This document shows, piece by piece, positions 33,879 to 43,265 of a DNA stretch of 64,000 bases (within the stretch, counting starts at the first letter, position 1; every line of letters starts with the position of its first letter). Position numbers and translations under genes: made by a program. The stretch covers positions 372,001 through 436,000 of the forward strand of contig NZ_JAGTAR010000001.1 of the NCBI RefSeq assembly GCF_018156225.1, written 5' to 3'. Origin of the DNA: Carboxylicivirga sediminis (GTDB taxonomy: Bacteria; Bacteroidota; Bacteroidia; Bacteroidales; Marinilabiliaceae). The notes below the pieces were generated by a model. It saw only the letters and a list, made by a program, of their open reading frames with translations, made no database searches and had not been told where the DNA came from.

Positions 33879-35942
33879 ATGGCAACATTAGAGAGAATTA
33901 GAAATAAATCTGGATTACTCATCATCGTCATTGCGATTGGACTTTTGGCCTTCCTCCTGGGAGACTTAATGAGTTCGGGAGATTCCATTTTTAGAAGACG
34001 TAACATGCAGATTGCAGAAATTAATGGAACATCTGTATCTTATCCTGAATATCAAAACTATGTAACTGAACTTGAGGATTATTATAAGCTGAACTCTCGT
34101 TCATCTGCATTGGATGAAAACACATCATACCAGATTCGTGAGCAAGCCTGGAACCAAATGGTTCAGGACATTATCATGAACGAAAAATATGAAGATTTAG
34201 GCATTGCTGTAACAGCCGACGAAATCTTTGAGATGGCAACCGGTAAGAATGTTCACCCTCAGATTCGTCAAATGTTTACCAACCCACAAACCGGGGTTTT
34301 TGACAGAGCTCAGGTAATTAACTTCCTGCAACAAAAGAATTTAGATCCTAATGCTAACTTCTACTGGTTATTCCTTGAAAAGCAAATCAAAAAAGAACGT
34401 TTATTTGCTAAATACCGCGAGTTAATCAAGAAGGGTATGTATATCACAACAGCTCAGGCAAAAGCTGAAGCTGAAGCTAAAGAAAATAAGGTTGATTTTG
34501 ATTTTGTAGTGAAGCGTTACTCAGCTGTTCCTGATTCAGCTGTAACAGTATCAGAAAGCGATGTGAAAAATTACTATGACGCACACAAAGAAAACTACAA
34601 GCAAGAGGCAACCAGAGAAGTGGCTTACGTTTCTTTTGATGTAGTGCCTTCAGATGAAGACCGTCAAATGGCTGAAGCGTGGATCGAGAACTCAAAAGTT
34701 GAATTCGCAAATCCACAGACCGATGCTATTCAGTATGTAAACATGAACTCGGAGTCAAACTATATTCCTCGTAACCTTAAGTTTGAACAATTAAGCTCAA
34801 CGCTTCAGGGATTTGTGCAGGGCGCTTCAGAAAACGAGGTTTATGGTCCATACCTGGAAAACGAAACATATAAACTGTCGCGCATTGTAGCTATTAAGCA
34901 AATGCCTGATTCAGTTAAAGCCCGTCATATTTTAGTGAATGATCCGGCATTGGCTGATAGTTTATTTGCCTTGGTTAAAGGTGGAGCTAACTTTGCAGAA
35001 ATTGCGCGTGCAAATTCTGCTGATCAGGGTTCAGCTATTAACGGCGGTGACTTAGGTTGGTTTGCTGAAGGAACCATGGTTAAGCCTTTTAACGATGCCT
35101 GTTTTGAGAATCCTAAAGGTTCAATCGTAAAAGTAGAAACACAATTCGGCATTCACATCATTAATGTTCAGGATAAAGGCAAGCCTGTTACTAAATACAA
35201 CATTGCCACTCTAGAGCGTAATATTACCTACAGCTCAAAAACTAACCAGCAGGTGTATGCTCAGGCAGCCAAATTTGCTTCAATGAATAACACTTTTGAG
35301 AAATTTGACGAAGCCATTACAGCTGACAATTTGGTGAAACGCTATGGCAGAAGCATCAAAGCTAATGACCGTACCGTAAATAACATGGAACACTCACGTG
35401 AGATGGTACGTTGGGCTTTTGAAGCTGACATGAACGAAATGTCTCCAATCTTCGAGTTTGGTGATTCATATATTATTGCTTTTGTTACAGGAGCTAAAGA
35501 AGAAGGTTATCAATCAGTAGCTGCCGTTAAGAGCTCTATTGAGCGCCGCCTGCGTAACGATAAGAAAGCTGAAGTATTAATTGCTGAACTTAACAGCAAA
35601 AAACAAGGTAACGACATTGCTGCTTTAGCATCTGCTATTGATAGTGAAGTGATGACTGCCAGCCAAATTGATTTTGGTGCTTTCCAGGTACCAGGAGCTG
35701 GTGTTGAGCCCGCATTGGTTGCATTAGCTACCAGTTCTAAAGTGGGTGAAGTAAGTGCTCCTGTTGCTGGTAACAATGGCGTATATGCCGTTAAGGTAAG
35801 CAACGTTACAAACAATACGGTTGACCTTGAAGCTGAAAAAGCACAATTATCGCAAAGTGTAGGTTTCAAAGTAGATTACCAAGCTACTGAAGCTATCCGC
35901 AGCAAAGCTGTAATTGCCGACGAAAGAAGCAAATTCTTTTAA
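33879..35942 (+). CDS. PpiD-like periplasmic foldase (SurA_N / parvulin)
   Basis: A 687-residue membrane-anchored foldase. Residues 12-30 form one membrane helix, then a SurA_N/PpiD N-terminal chaperone region, then a parvulin-type prolyl isomerase domain at about residues 340-445 (VKARHILVND ... GGDLGWFAEGTMVKPF ... ETQFGIHIINV), then a second, degenerate rotamase-like region and a C-terminal tail. It probably helps outer-membrane proteins such as the upstream barrel to fold. Last gene of the coaX run, closed by a strong terminator. Confidence 0.9.
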   Translation: MATLERIRNKSGLLIIVIAIGLLAFLLGDLMSSGDSIFRRRNMQIAEINGTSVSYPEYQNYVTELEDYYKLNSRSSALDENTSYQIREQAWNQMVQDIIMNEKYEDLGIAVTADEIFEMATGKNVHPQIRQMFTNPQTGVFDRAQVINFLQQKNLDPNANFYWLFLEKQIKKERLFAKYRELIKKGMYITTAQAKAEAEAKENKVDFDFVVKRYSAVPDSAVTVSESDVKNYYDAHKENYKQEATREVAYVSFDVVPSDEDRQMAEAWIENSKVEFANPQTDAIQYVNMNSESNYIPRNLKFEQLSSTLQGFVQGASENEVYGPYLENETYKLSRIVAIKQMPDSVKARHILVNDPALADSLFALVKGGANFAEIARANSADQGSAINGGDLGWFAEGTMVKPFNDACFENPKGSIVKVETQFGIHIINVQDKGKPVTKYNIATLERNITYSSKTNQQVYAQAAKFASMNNTFEKFDEAITADNLVKRYGRSIKANDRTVNNMEHSREMVRWAFEADMNEMSPIFEFGDSYIIAFVTGAKEEGYQSVAAVKSSIERRLRNDKKAEVLIAELNSKKQGNDIAALASAIDSEVMTASQIDFGAFQVPGAGVEPALVALATSSKVGEVSAPVAGNNGVYAVKVSNVTNNTVDLEAEKAQLSQSVGFKVDYQATEAIRSKAVIADERSKFF

Positions 35943-35961
35943 TCAATAGATAAAAGCAAAG

Positions 35962-35991
35962 AAAAAGCGGAGCAAGATGCTCCGCTTTTTT
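35962..35991. terminator. Bidirectional terminator between ppiD-like and cobA-hemD genes
   Basis: AAAAAGCGGAGCA pairs with TGCTCCGCTTTTT over a 3-nt loop with A-run and T-run on the two sides, between convergent genes. Confidence 0.92.
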
Positions 35992-36025
35992 TATGCCTTT
36001 CTATGAAATCAATTAAACTCACAAA

Positions 36026-37744
36026 TCAGACTTCCACCTCAGAAGCATCCTTACAAACCAACACTTGGTTTGATATACTCAACTGCCTGACGTATTCTTC
36101 TAGTACTTTTTGAGTATAATTACCTCTGACCCGTAAAACCAGCTCTGCTGGAATAGTACCATACAACTGAAAAAAGTGATGTACTGAAGCAGGTGAGGTA
36201 AATACCACCCCATAAAAATCTCCCAGATTATGCCGAACCGCCTTACTGGGCAAAACACTCCTGTAAAGCTTTAACTCATATGGATGACTCCCAATACCTT
36301 CAATGGCCTTTGGCAATTTAGCCAGCCCCTTATCGGAGCATGGCAATAATACCGACTCATTACTGACCTTAGCTTCTTTCAAAGCTTCTATAATACCTTG
36401 CCATGAGTTGCCTCCCGAAGCTGGCTTTACGTTCAATCCATACTGCAACAGTGCCTCAGACGTTGAAGCTCCAATAGACGTTAACTCATTCCTGTATAAA
36501 ACTCTGGTATCTAACCCGAGCGAGAAGATTGCTTGTATAAAATGATGCACTGCATAGGGCGATGCAAACACGATTCGGTCAAAAGCGTTTATATTCTGAA
36601 GCAAACGAGTTGATTTCTCATCCAAAGCTAATGGTTGTAATTCTGTCAAAGGATTATGTACTACCCTTCCTTCTTCCTTAAAATACTTCAGATCCAGACC
36701 AGTGTACAACCACTTTTTTGCCGGTAAATAACCATTCTGACCAGCCGATTGTCCAACAAGCAATAATGCCGGTGCAGGCAATACAGTTTCGCTGGTCAAT
36801 AACTCGTCAAGGGTGTAACGTCGAATTTCCTTATCGGGTAATGAAGCATTTCGTACACTAACAACAGGTGTACTGCCAGGCCATCCTTCTTTGACCAATC
36901 GCCTTGCCCATGGCTTCTGTTGAGAGGCGCCCATATAAAAAACCAGTGTATCGGCCTTAGGCAGCTGGTTATACAGCGCATCATGACCGAGTGTAAAAGC
37001 CACTGAGGTACTGGTCCCACGCGATGTGAGCGGCACAACCGCATCAGCCGCTGCAGCCAAAGCCGATGTTATGCCGGGAACAATTTCTGCATCCACCAGA
37101 CGCTGCCTTAAATAGTGATGCTCCTCACCTCCTCTTCCAAAAATTAAGGGATCACCCCCCTTCAGGCGCAACACCTTTTTTCCTTCCAGAACTGCCTTAA
37201 ACAGAAGTTCATTAATGGTCTCCTGGTGGGCACTGTGCTTTCCCTTTCGCTTCCCCACATATACTTTCTCAGCTTTGTATGCGCTTAGGTAGGCATCGTC
37301 CAGCAAATCATCATGAAAAATAATATCAGCCTCCTCAATTAAACGTTGAGTTTTGATGGTGAGCAACTCCGGGTTTCCGGGGCCAAAACCAGCGATAGCC
37401 ACACGCCCATAACGCAAGCGTAAGTCGCCCTCCAGCTGTGAGAATAATTGTGCCTTCTCCTGATTCAAACCAAGTAACAGAAGCGGATTGAGCACATCGG
37501 CCTCATTATTCAATACAGCAACAACACGCACCTCTTCATGAATGGGATAATGTACCTTATCAGTTGACACAACGATACAGTCAACACCTTTCATCAGCAT
37601 AGTCATCATCTGTTGCGTATCCAATCGATTCTCATACCGATGGCTACTCACTATCAACTCTGTCCCCTTGGGCAACACCGCATTTAGCTGGTGATATATA
37701 TAATTGAAAACGGGTGCTAAAACCTGAACCTGTATTTGCATCAT
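36026..37744 (-). CDS. Fused uroporphyrinogen-III methyltransferase (CobA) and synthase (HemD), with HemC-like N terminus
   Basis: A 572-residue siroheme-pathway enzyme. Residues about 115-345 are a SUMT methyltransferase: VAIAGFGPGNPELLT, a DDLLD block, GKRKGKHSAHQ and LRLKGGDPLIFGRGGEE. Residues about 365-570 are HemD-like, with FDRIVFASPYAVHHF and GVVFTSPASVHHF repeating the half-domain signature. Residues 1-110 resemble a degenerate porphobilinogen deaminase lobe (IVVSTDKVHYPIHEEVRVVAVL) but lack HemC's cofactor Cys region, so they are probably not catalytic as HemC. It would turn hydroxymethylbilane into precorrin-2. Last gene of the cysteine cluster, 15 bp after the siroheme dehydrogenase gene. 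Confidence 0.88.
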   Translation of the reverse strand: MMQIQVQVLAPVFNYIYHQLNAVLPKGTELIVSSHRYENRLDTQQMMTMLMKGVDCIVVSTDKVHYPIHEEVRVVAVLNNEADVLNPLLLLGLNQEKAQLFSQLEGDLRLRYGRVAIAGFGPGNPELLTIKTQRLIEEADIIFHDDLLDDAYLSAYKAEKVYVGKRKGKHSAHQETINELLFKAVLEGKKVLRLKGGDPLIFGRGGEEHHYLRQRLVDAEIVPGITSALAAAADAVVPLTSRGTSTSVAFTLGHDALYNQLPKADTLVFYMGASQQKPWARRLVKEGWPGSTPVVSVRNASLPDKEIRRYTLDELLTSETVLPAPALLLVGQSAGQNGYLPAKKWLYTGLDLKYFKEEGRVVHNPLTELQPLALDEKSTRLLQNINAFDRIVFASPYAVHHFIQAIFSLGLDTRVLYRNELTSIGASTSEALLQYGLNVKPASGGNSWQGIIEALKEAKVSNESVLLPCSDKGLAKLPKAIEGIGSHPYELKLYRSVLPSKAVRHNLGDFYGVVFTSPASVHHFFQLYGTIPAELVLRVRGNYTQKVLEEYVRQLSISNQVLVCKDASEVEV

Positions 37745-37759
37745 GTTACTTTTTAATAG

Positions 37760-38269
37760 TTAAGACTTTTGACTGGCAGCCTGAAACTCCTGTCGAAAAA
37801 TTTTCTTGGTTTTCGAGGTACCAATCTGATTACTTTGCGCCAAATCACGAATCTGATTGCGCCAGTGAATGGCGGCAAACACGTTCTCACCATTGGAGCT
37901 TACTGCTACGGTCATATTATCCTGTTTATAAATGGCAGGCGAAACAAAGTCACAATTCGCGGGCTTATCTACCACATTAACAATGGAACGTCTGGCTTTG
38001 CCATCTTCCCGAATCCGGCTGTTCAGAACACTGTCATTGGTAGCTGCATACACTAGAAGATGGCCATCCAGGTCGCCCGGCTCATATTCTTTTTCAACAA
38101 TCTCAATAAAGCTGCGCTGACGAATTTCGGGCACCACCTCTTTGGCAATGATCTTGATTCGATGAGTAAAGCGCTCCAGTGATTCAATTTTATGAATGGC
38201 CACTTTTCCCCCACCGATTATCAGGATGGTCTCGTCTTCGATATTGATACTAATGGGTAAAAAATTCAT
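37760..38269 (-). CDS. Precorrin-2 dehydrogenase / sirohydrochlorin ferrochelatase (CysG N-terminal type)
   Basis: A 169-residue protein equal to the N-terminal half of CysG or to yeast Met8p: it oxidises precorrin-2 with NAD and inserts iron to give siroheme. Seen: the Rossmann motif LIIGGGKVAIHKIE, YAATNDSVLN, and VNVVDKPANCDFVSPAIYK, whose Asp/Cys area lies near the active site. The methyltransferase half is encoded next door. It lies 11 bp after the DUF2061 gene and 15 bp before cobA-hemD, so all are one transcript with the sulfite reductase genes, which need siroheme. Confidence 0.9.
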   Translation of the reverse strand: MNFLPISINIEDETILIIGGGKVAIHKIESLERFTHRIKIIAKEVVPEIRQRSFIEIVEKEYEPGDLDGHLLVYAATNDSVLNSRIREDGKARRSIVNVVDKPANCDFVSPAIYKQDNMTVAVSSNGENVFAAIHWRNQIRDLAQSNQIGTSKTKKIFRQEFQAASQKS

Positions 38270-38280
38270 ACATCTGTATT

Positions 38281-38508
38281 TTAAATCTGATAGTCTGGTT
38301 CAATCTTCTCCTGCCCTATTTTTATGCGGTTCCAGAGTCGTTCGTGCAGGTAATAGAGCAAGAGCTTGGTAAACACCTCCACCATGCTGATGGAGGCTGC
38401 CAGACCAATACGTCCTGTAACCAGCCACGAGACCAAAAAGGTGTCGATGGTACCTGTCACCCGCCACGATATAGTTTTGATGATGCTTCGGTATCGTTTG
38501 TCTTTCAT
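38281..38508 (-). CDS. DUF2061 small membrane protein
   Basis: A 75-residue protein with two hydrophobic segments, recognised as DUF2061 from SIIKTISWRVTGTIDTFLVSWLVTG and YYLHERLWNRI. This family often sits in sulfate/sulfite assimilation clusters, as here between cysI and the siroheme gene (6 and 11 bp spacers), but its role is not established. It is likely translated from the same mRNA as cysI. Confidence 0.85.
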   Translation of the reverse strand: MKDKRYRSIIKTISWRVTGTIDTFLVSWLVTGRIGLAASISMVEVFTKLLLYYLHERLWNRIKIGQEKIEPDYQI

Positions 38509-38514
38509 GGTTAC

Positions 38515-40233
38515 TTATTTGATGGTTTGAACTTGCTGTGAGGCCTTAATTACACCTGTGCGAACCAGAAAATCACCAAATCGCTCTTTCTCTGTTCGCT
38601 CACCAGCATATCTTTCAAATAAAGGCTCCAGTAATTGCAGTATATCTGCTTCCGATACCATCTCCTTATACAAGGTATTCAGACGTTCGCCTGCAAAACC
38701 AGCTCCCAGGTAAAGGTTATACTTACCCATGGCACGTCCCACCAGGCCTATCTCACCAAGGAATGGACGTCCGCACCCGTTGGGACAGCCCGTCATTCGT
38801 ATGAGAATATCTTCATTTGACAAACCAAACTTTTCCAACAACGACTCCAGCTTAGTCACCAGGGAAGGCAGGTAGCGTTCTGCTTCAGCGAAGGCCATAG
38901 TACAAGTATTAAGAGCCACACAGGCAATGGCATGCTTTCGCAATCCGGATAGTTCTTGTGCATCACCTGCGGCATAACGCCCTAATATTTCCTGTATCTT
39001 CAGCTTATTCCGTGTAATAACGTTACCCAGCACTAAACCCTGATTACCAGTCAAACGAAAGTCACACACTCCAAGCTGCGCCACCTCTTTCAAAGCCTGC
39101 TTCAATTGCAAAGCATCCGTATCTTTAATACGTCCATGCTCAATGTGCAGCCCTAAAAACCATGTGCCATCAGCCGCTTTTTTCCACCCAAACACGTCAC
39201 CATTAGACTCAAATACATAAGGTTTAGATTCCTCTAACTCAAATCCCAATCGCACTTGCAACAATTCCACAAAGGCCTCTGAACCAATCCGGTCGAGCGT
39301 ATATTTAAGACGAGCCAGCTTACGATTCTCCCTGTTCCCGAAATCGCGCTGCACTTTCACTATTTCCTCCACTACCTTAAGTGCTTTGTCTTTTGGCACA
39401 AAACCAATCACATCGGCTAGGCGAGGATAGGTTTCGGCCATGCCATAGGTTTTGCCCATACCTCCTCCTACTGCTACATTGTAGCCGAGTAACTGATTGT
39501 CTTTAACAATAGCAATTAATCCAATATCATTGGCAAACACATCCGTATCGTTGTAAGGAGGCACAGCAATAGCAATTTTAAATTTTCGCGGCAGGTACGT
39601 TTTGCCATAGATAGGCTCCTCATCCTGCTGCCCGCCGGTAATTAGCTCCTTGTTCAACCATATTTCGTGGTAGGCCGTTGTTTTAGGCAACAAATGCTCA
39701 CTAATTGTTTTTGCGAACCCGGCCAGTTCACCTACCACAGGCGACAAGCCTTCATTGGAGGTACTCATCACATTACGGTTGACATCACCACAGGCGGCTA
39801 TACTATCCAACAACGCCTCATTAATCCCCTGCATGGTTTGCCGCAGGTTCTTCTTCACAATTCCATGCAACTGAAAGGCCTGACGTGTTGTTAGTTTCAT
39901 CGTGCCATTGCCATATTTATCAGCCAGCTCATCCATTGCCAGCCATTGAGCTGCAGTGGCAATACCGGCCGGCACCCTGGCGCGAATCATAAAACTGTAG
40001 AGCAGCTCTAACTTCTGATTCTTGCGCTCCTCATCCAAATCCCGATCGGTTTGCTGATAGCTCCCATGAAATTTTATCAGCTGGGTGTCATCAGGAGCAA
40101 TGGCACCCGTAATGGCATCGTTGAGGCTTTGCTCAAGTGTTCCGCGCAAATAATTACTATTGGTTTTTATGGTCTCCACCTCAGAAGGCTTCCAGGCCTG
40201 TGGCTGAGGCAGATTGTTTTGCTTCAATGTCAT
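38515..40233 (-). CDS. cysI: Assimilatory sulfite reductase hemoprotein subunit CysI
   Basis: A 572-residue siroheme/4Fe-4S protein that reduces sulfite to sulfide with six electrons from CysJ. The four cluster and siroheme cysteines are present in ALNTC (with Cys six before) and TGCPNGCGRP, at about residues 437, 443, 480 and 484, nearly the same positions as E. coli CysI. RLLDEERKNQ-like and TRQAFQLHG segments of the N-terminal parachute domain are also clear. It is 18 bp after cysJ and 6 bp before the DUF2061 gene. Confidence 0.94.
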   Translation of the reverse strand: MTLKQNNLPQPQAWKPSEVETIKTNSNYLRGTLEQSLNDAITGAIAPDDTQLIKFHGSYQQTDRDLDEERKNQKLELLYSFMIRARVPAGIATAAQWLAMDELADKYGNGTMKLTTRQAFQLHGIVKKNLRQTMQGINEALLDSIAACGDVNRNVMSTSNEGLSPVVGELAGFAKTISEHLLPKTTAYHEIWLNKELITGGQQDEEPIYGKTYLPRKFKIAIAVPPYNDTDVFANDIGLIAIVKDNQLLGYNVAVGGGMGKTYGMAETYPRLADVIGFVPKDKALKVVEEIVKVQRDFGNRENRKLARLKYTLDRIGSEAFVELLQVRLGFELEESKPYVFESNGDVFGWKKAADGTWFLGLHIEHGRIKDTDALQLKQALKEVAQLGVCDFRLTGNQGLVLGNVITRNKLKIQEILGRYAAGDAQELSGLRKHAIACVALNTCTMAFAEAERYLPSLVTKLESLLEKFGLSNEDILIRMTGCPNGCGRPFLGEIGLVGRAMGKYNLYLGAGFAGERLNTLYKEMVSEADILQLLEPLFERYAGERTEKERFGDFLVRTGVIKASQQVQTIK

Positions 40234-40251
40234 GCGTTTATTTTTGGTTGG

Positions 40252-42051
40252 TTAGTAAACATCTTCCTGATAACGACCTTCTTTTTTCAGTTGCAACAGG
40301 CGCTCTTGAGCCTGCTCAAAAGAGATATTCTCTTGCTCCTGCAGTATTTCAATAAAAGCCTGTTGTACATCTCTGGCCAAAGTCTTACGATCGCCACACA
40401 CATAAATGGTTGCCCCATTCTGCAGCCATTCATAAACTTCGTCGGCTTGGGCTTTTATTCGGTGCTGCACGTAAACTTTCTCTTGTTGATCGCGTGAAAA
40501 AGCTACATCAACTTTTGACAACAAGCCTTTTTGACGATATTTCAGCCACTCAGCCTGGTATAAGAAATCTGTTTCGAAATGCTGGTCACCAAAGAAGAGC
40601 CAGTTTTTACCGATCGCTTCAGCAGCTTCCCGCTCCTGCAAAAAAGCCCGGTAGGGTGCGATGCCTGTTCCGGCACCTATCAGTATGATATCCGTTTCAT
40701 TGGTTGGCAGACGGAAACCTTCATTGGATTTAATCTGCACCGCTACTTTGGCACCTTCTTCCAGTTGATCAATTAGAAAGGTTGAACACACCCCCTGGTG
40801 AGGGCGTTCGTTCTTCTCGTAGCGGACAGCACCAACCGTGAGATGCACTTCGTCGCCCACTTCGGCCTGTGAGGAAGCGATGGAATAAGCCCTGGGTGGC
40901 AAGGTCCGTAAGGTATCAGCCAACTCCTGCGGTTGAACAGATAAGCTAAAGTCGGACAAAACATCCAGTAAATCACTACCATACAGGAAGCTATCCAACT
41001 CATCTCGCTTATCTAATAAACGGTTCAAGTCCGGCTCTTTTACAAAAGCTGACAATTTCTTTAACACAGGAATTGTAACGACTGTGATCTCCTTATGGAA
41101 CTTCAAAAGCTCGCTAATCGTATAGGTTGTCCCTTTATGTTCGACGGGCTCATCTCCTGAGTAATTAAGTCTTGTGAGGAGCTGCTGCACCAGTTCATCA
41201 TCATTTACGGCATACACTTCCAGCGCATCACCGGGTTGGTAGCTTAAGCCTGTTCCTTCAATATCGAGCTCTATATGATAGGTTTCCTTATTGGAACCAC
41301 GTCCGTTCAGCAGCACCTTATCAATCAGTTCAGCCTCCACTAAACCGTCTGAAATAGTATGTGCACCTACAGCTGAGATACCTGTATCTGAGGAAGAACT
41401 TTTTAAATTGCCGAAAAGTGCCAAAACAGTATCGGGCAAATTATCGAGTTGATCCTTAAAGTCAACATCCAGGAGTAAAGGTTCACTTAAGGCATTGGCA
41501 CCATGGGCTTTTAACCGATTATGAAAATCCACACCTGTCTGACAGAAGAACTGATAACTGCTATCGCCCAATGCTACAACAGCATAGTTCAGCTGCGAGA
41601 TATTGCCCACCCGCTTACCACCGAGAAATTTATGCAAGTCGGCTGCTTCAACCGGCGGCTCTCCTTCCCCATGGGTGGAAACAATAAAAATTACATTGTC
41701 TTCTTTTTGCAGATGCTTTGGACGAAAATCACCCATACTACTCACTTCCAGTTGCAGCCCATTGCTTTTAGCCTTCTCTGCCAGCTGCCTGGCAATTAAC
41801 TTACCATTGCCCGAATGTGAACCTACCAGCACCTTAAGGTTTGCGGTTGATGTTTGATTGTCCTTTATTCCTGTTCCATTAGTAACCTCCTGCTGGTATG
41901 CAACCGCAGTATCCTGCTGTCCGTTTAACCCAATGCCCGACAGGTATCCACCTAACCAAAGCAACTGTTCCTTTGAGAGTTTATTCACCAGGTGATTGGC
42001 TTCTCCCAGTAATGATTCCGATAAAACACCGGTTATTATATGCTGTGACAT
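40252..42051 (-). CDS. cysJ: Sulfite reductase flavoprotein subunit CysJ
   Basis: A 599-residue diflavin reductase that passes electrons from NADPH to CysI. Domains: an N-terminal extension (1-70), a flavodoxin domain with FMN loop VGSHSGNGKLIA (about 75-210), an FAD-binding domain including RAYSIASS (about 390), and an NADPH-binding domain with GAGTGIAPYRAFLQER and YVCGDRKTLARDV, ending in the usual C-terminal aromatic residue (Tyr599). It is the first gene of the cysJ-cysI-DUF2061-siroheme group, with 271 bp separating it from cysK. Confidence 0.94.
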   Translation of the reverse strand: MSQHIITGVLSESLLGEANHLVNKLSKEQLLWLGGYLSGIGLNGQQDTAVAYQQEVTNGTGIKDNQTSTANLKVLVGSHSGNGKLIARQLAEKAKSNGLQLEVSSMGDFRPKHLQKEDNVIFIVSTHGEGEPPVEAADLHKFLGGKRVGNISQLNYAVVALGDSSYQFFCQTGVDFHNRLKAHGANALSEPLLLDVDFKDQLDNLPDTVLALFGNLKSSSSDTGISAVGAHTISDGLVEAELIDKVLLNGRGSNKETYHIELDIEGTGLSYQPGDALEVYAVNDDELVQQLLTRLNYSGDEPVEHKGTTYTISELLKFHKEITVVTIPVLKKLSAFVKEPDLNRLLDKRDELDSFLYGSDLLDVLSDFSLSVQPQELADTLRTLPPRAYSIASSQAEVGDEVHLTVGAVRYEKNERPHQGVCSTFLIDQLEEGAKVAVQIKSNEGFRLPTNETDIILIGAGTGIAPYRAFLQEREAAEAIGKNWLFFGDQHFETDFLYQAEWLKYRQKGLLSKVDVAFSRDQQEKVYVQHRIKAQADEVYEWLQNGATIYVCGDRKTLARDVQQAFIEILQEQENISFEQAQERLLQLKKEGRYQEDVY

Positions 42052-42322
42052 CCTAAATCGTATTTATTGTAATACAACCAATTGCAGCAATCCGCTGCCT
42101 ATAAAAACACTATTAATTATTTATGAGGTAACCGAAAAACTATTCCGGCCTGAAGAATGATATTAAGCCCGGCCGGGCATTCGGCAAGGTAAGCTGGAAA
42201 GCAAACTCTTATACTGTAGCATCACTCTGAAAATTTAGGCTGTTGAATGCTGGCCCGTGCAGTGAATTATCACCACCACACGGATTACATCCATTTAATA
42301 TCTCAAGTTATTCCGAAGTTCT
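42052..42322. promoter_or_regulatory. cysJ leader region with GC-rich palindrome
   Basis: A 271-bp gap between cysK and cysJ, long for this tightly packed cluster, so it probably holds a separate cysJ promoter or leader. A perfect 12-bp palindrome GCCCGGCCGGGC lies at 42167-42178. I did not recognise a SAM or other riboswitch core. Confidence 0.35.
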
Positions 42323-43246
42323 TTAGTCGATGTTGAAGCTGCTCAGGTAGCGCTCCCCGGTATCAGGCAACACCACTACAATGCGCTTACCGGTATTCTC
42401 AGGGCGTTGCGCCACGCTAATAGCTGCAAATAATGCTGCTCCTGAAGAATAACCACATAGTATGCCTTCTTTCTTGGCTGCTTTGTGTGCTGTTTCAATG
42501 GCATCATCATTGCTTACCTTCACCACCTCATCAAATACATCGGTATTTAACACATTAGGCACAAAACCGGCACCAATACCCTGAATCTTATGTGGTCCTG
42601 GCTGACCTCCTGATAGTATCGGAGAAGCCTCAGGTTCAACAGCTACGATCTTTACATTTGGATTACGTTCCTTAAGAATCTCACCTACACCGGTAATCGT
42701 ACCACCTGTTCCTATGCCCGCTACAAAAATATCGACTTTACCATCGGTATCTTCCCAAATTTCTTCGGCAGTTGTGCACCGGTGTATAGCCGGGTTAGCT
42801 GCATTATTAAACTGTTGCGGAATAAAAGCCTTCGGTAACTCAGCGGCAATTTCATCAGCCCGCTCAATCGCACCTTTCATGCCTTTTTCTGCCGGAGTAA
42901 GCACTAACTCGGCACCAAACTTAATAAGCAGCTTACGACGCTCAATACTCATACTTTCAGGCATGGTTAAAATCAAGCGATAGCCTTTAACTGCAGCTAC
43001 AAAAGCTAATCCAACTCCGGTATTACCACTGGTGGGCTCCACAATTACTGTTTCAGCATCCAGCAATCCCTTTTGTTCGGCATCACTGACCATGGCATAG
43101 GCGATGCGATCCTTTACTGAACTGGCCGGATTAAAATACTCCAATTTGGCTACTACTTCAGCACTGGCGCCATTAGCTAATCTGTTAACTTTTACAAGAG
43201 GGGTTTTACCAATTAATTCGGTAACATTCTTTGCAATCTTACTCAT
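42323..43246 (-). CDS. cysK: Cysteine synthase (O-acetylserine sulfhydrylase) CysK
   Basis: A 307-residue PLP enzyme that makes cysteine from O-acetylserine and the sulfide produced by CysIJ. The PLP Lys45 lies in [11 protein letters not shown], the substrate loop is [12 protein letters not shown], and the PLP phosphate loop is [12 protein letters not shown]. Length and order match CysK rather than cystathionine beta-synthase. The gene starts 19 bp after the Rrf2 regulator stop, so the pair is co-transcribed. Confidence 0.95.
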   Translation of the reverse strand: MSKIAKNVTELIGKTPLVKVNRLANGASAEVVAKLEYFNPASSVKDRIAYAMVSDAEQKGLLDAETVIVEPTSGNTGVGLAFVAAVKGYRLILTMPESMSIERRKLLIKFGAELVLTPAEKGMKGAIERADEIAAELPKAFIPQQFNNAANPAIHRCTTAEEIWEDTDGKVDIFVAGIGTGGTITGVGEILKERNPNVKIVAVEPEASPILSGGQPGPHKIQGIGAGFVPNVLNTDVFDEVVKVSNDDAIETAHKAAKKEGILCGYSSGAALFAAISVAQRPENTGKRIVVVLPDTGERYLSSFNID

Positions 43247-43265
43247 GGTTTCTACGGTTTAATTT

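Noticed and set aside
42052-42322. SAM or other known riboswitch before cysJ
   Set aside because: I could not find the conserved core of any riboswitch I know; only simple palindromes are visible.
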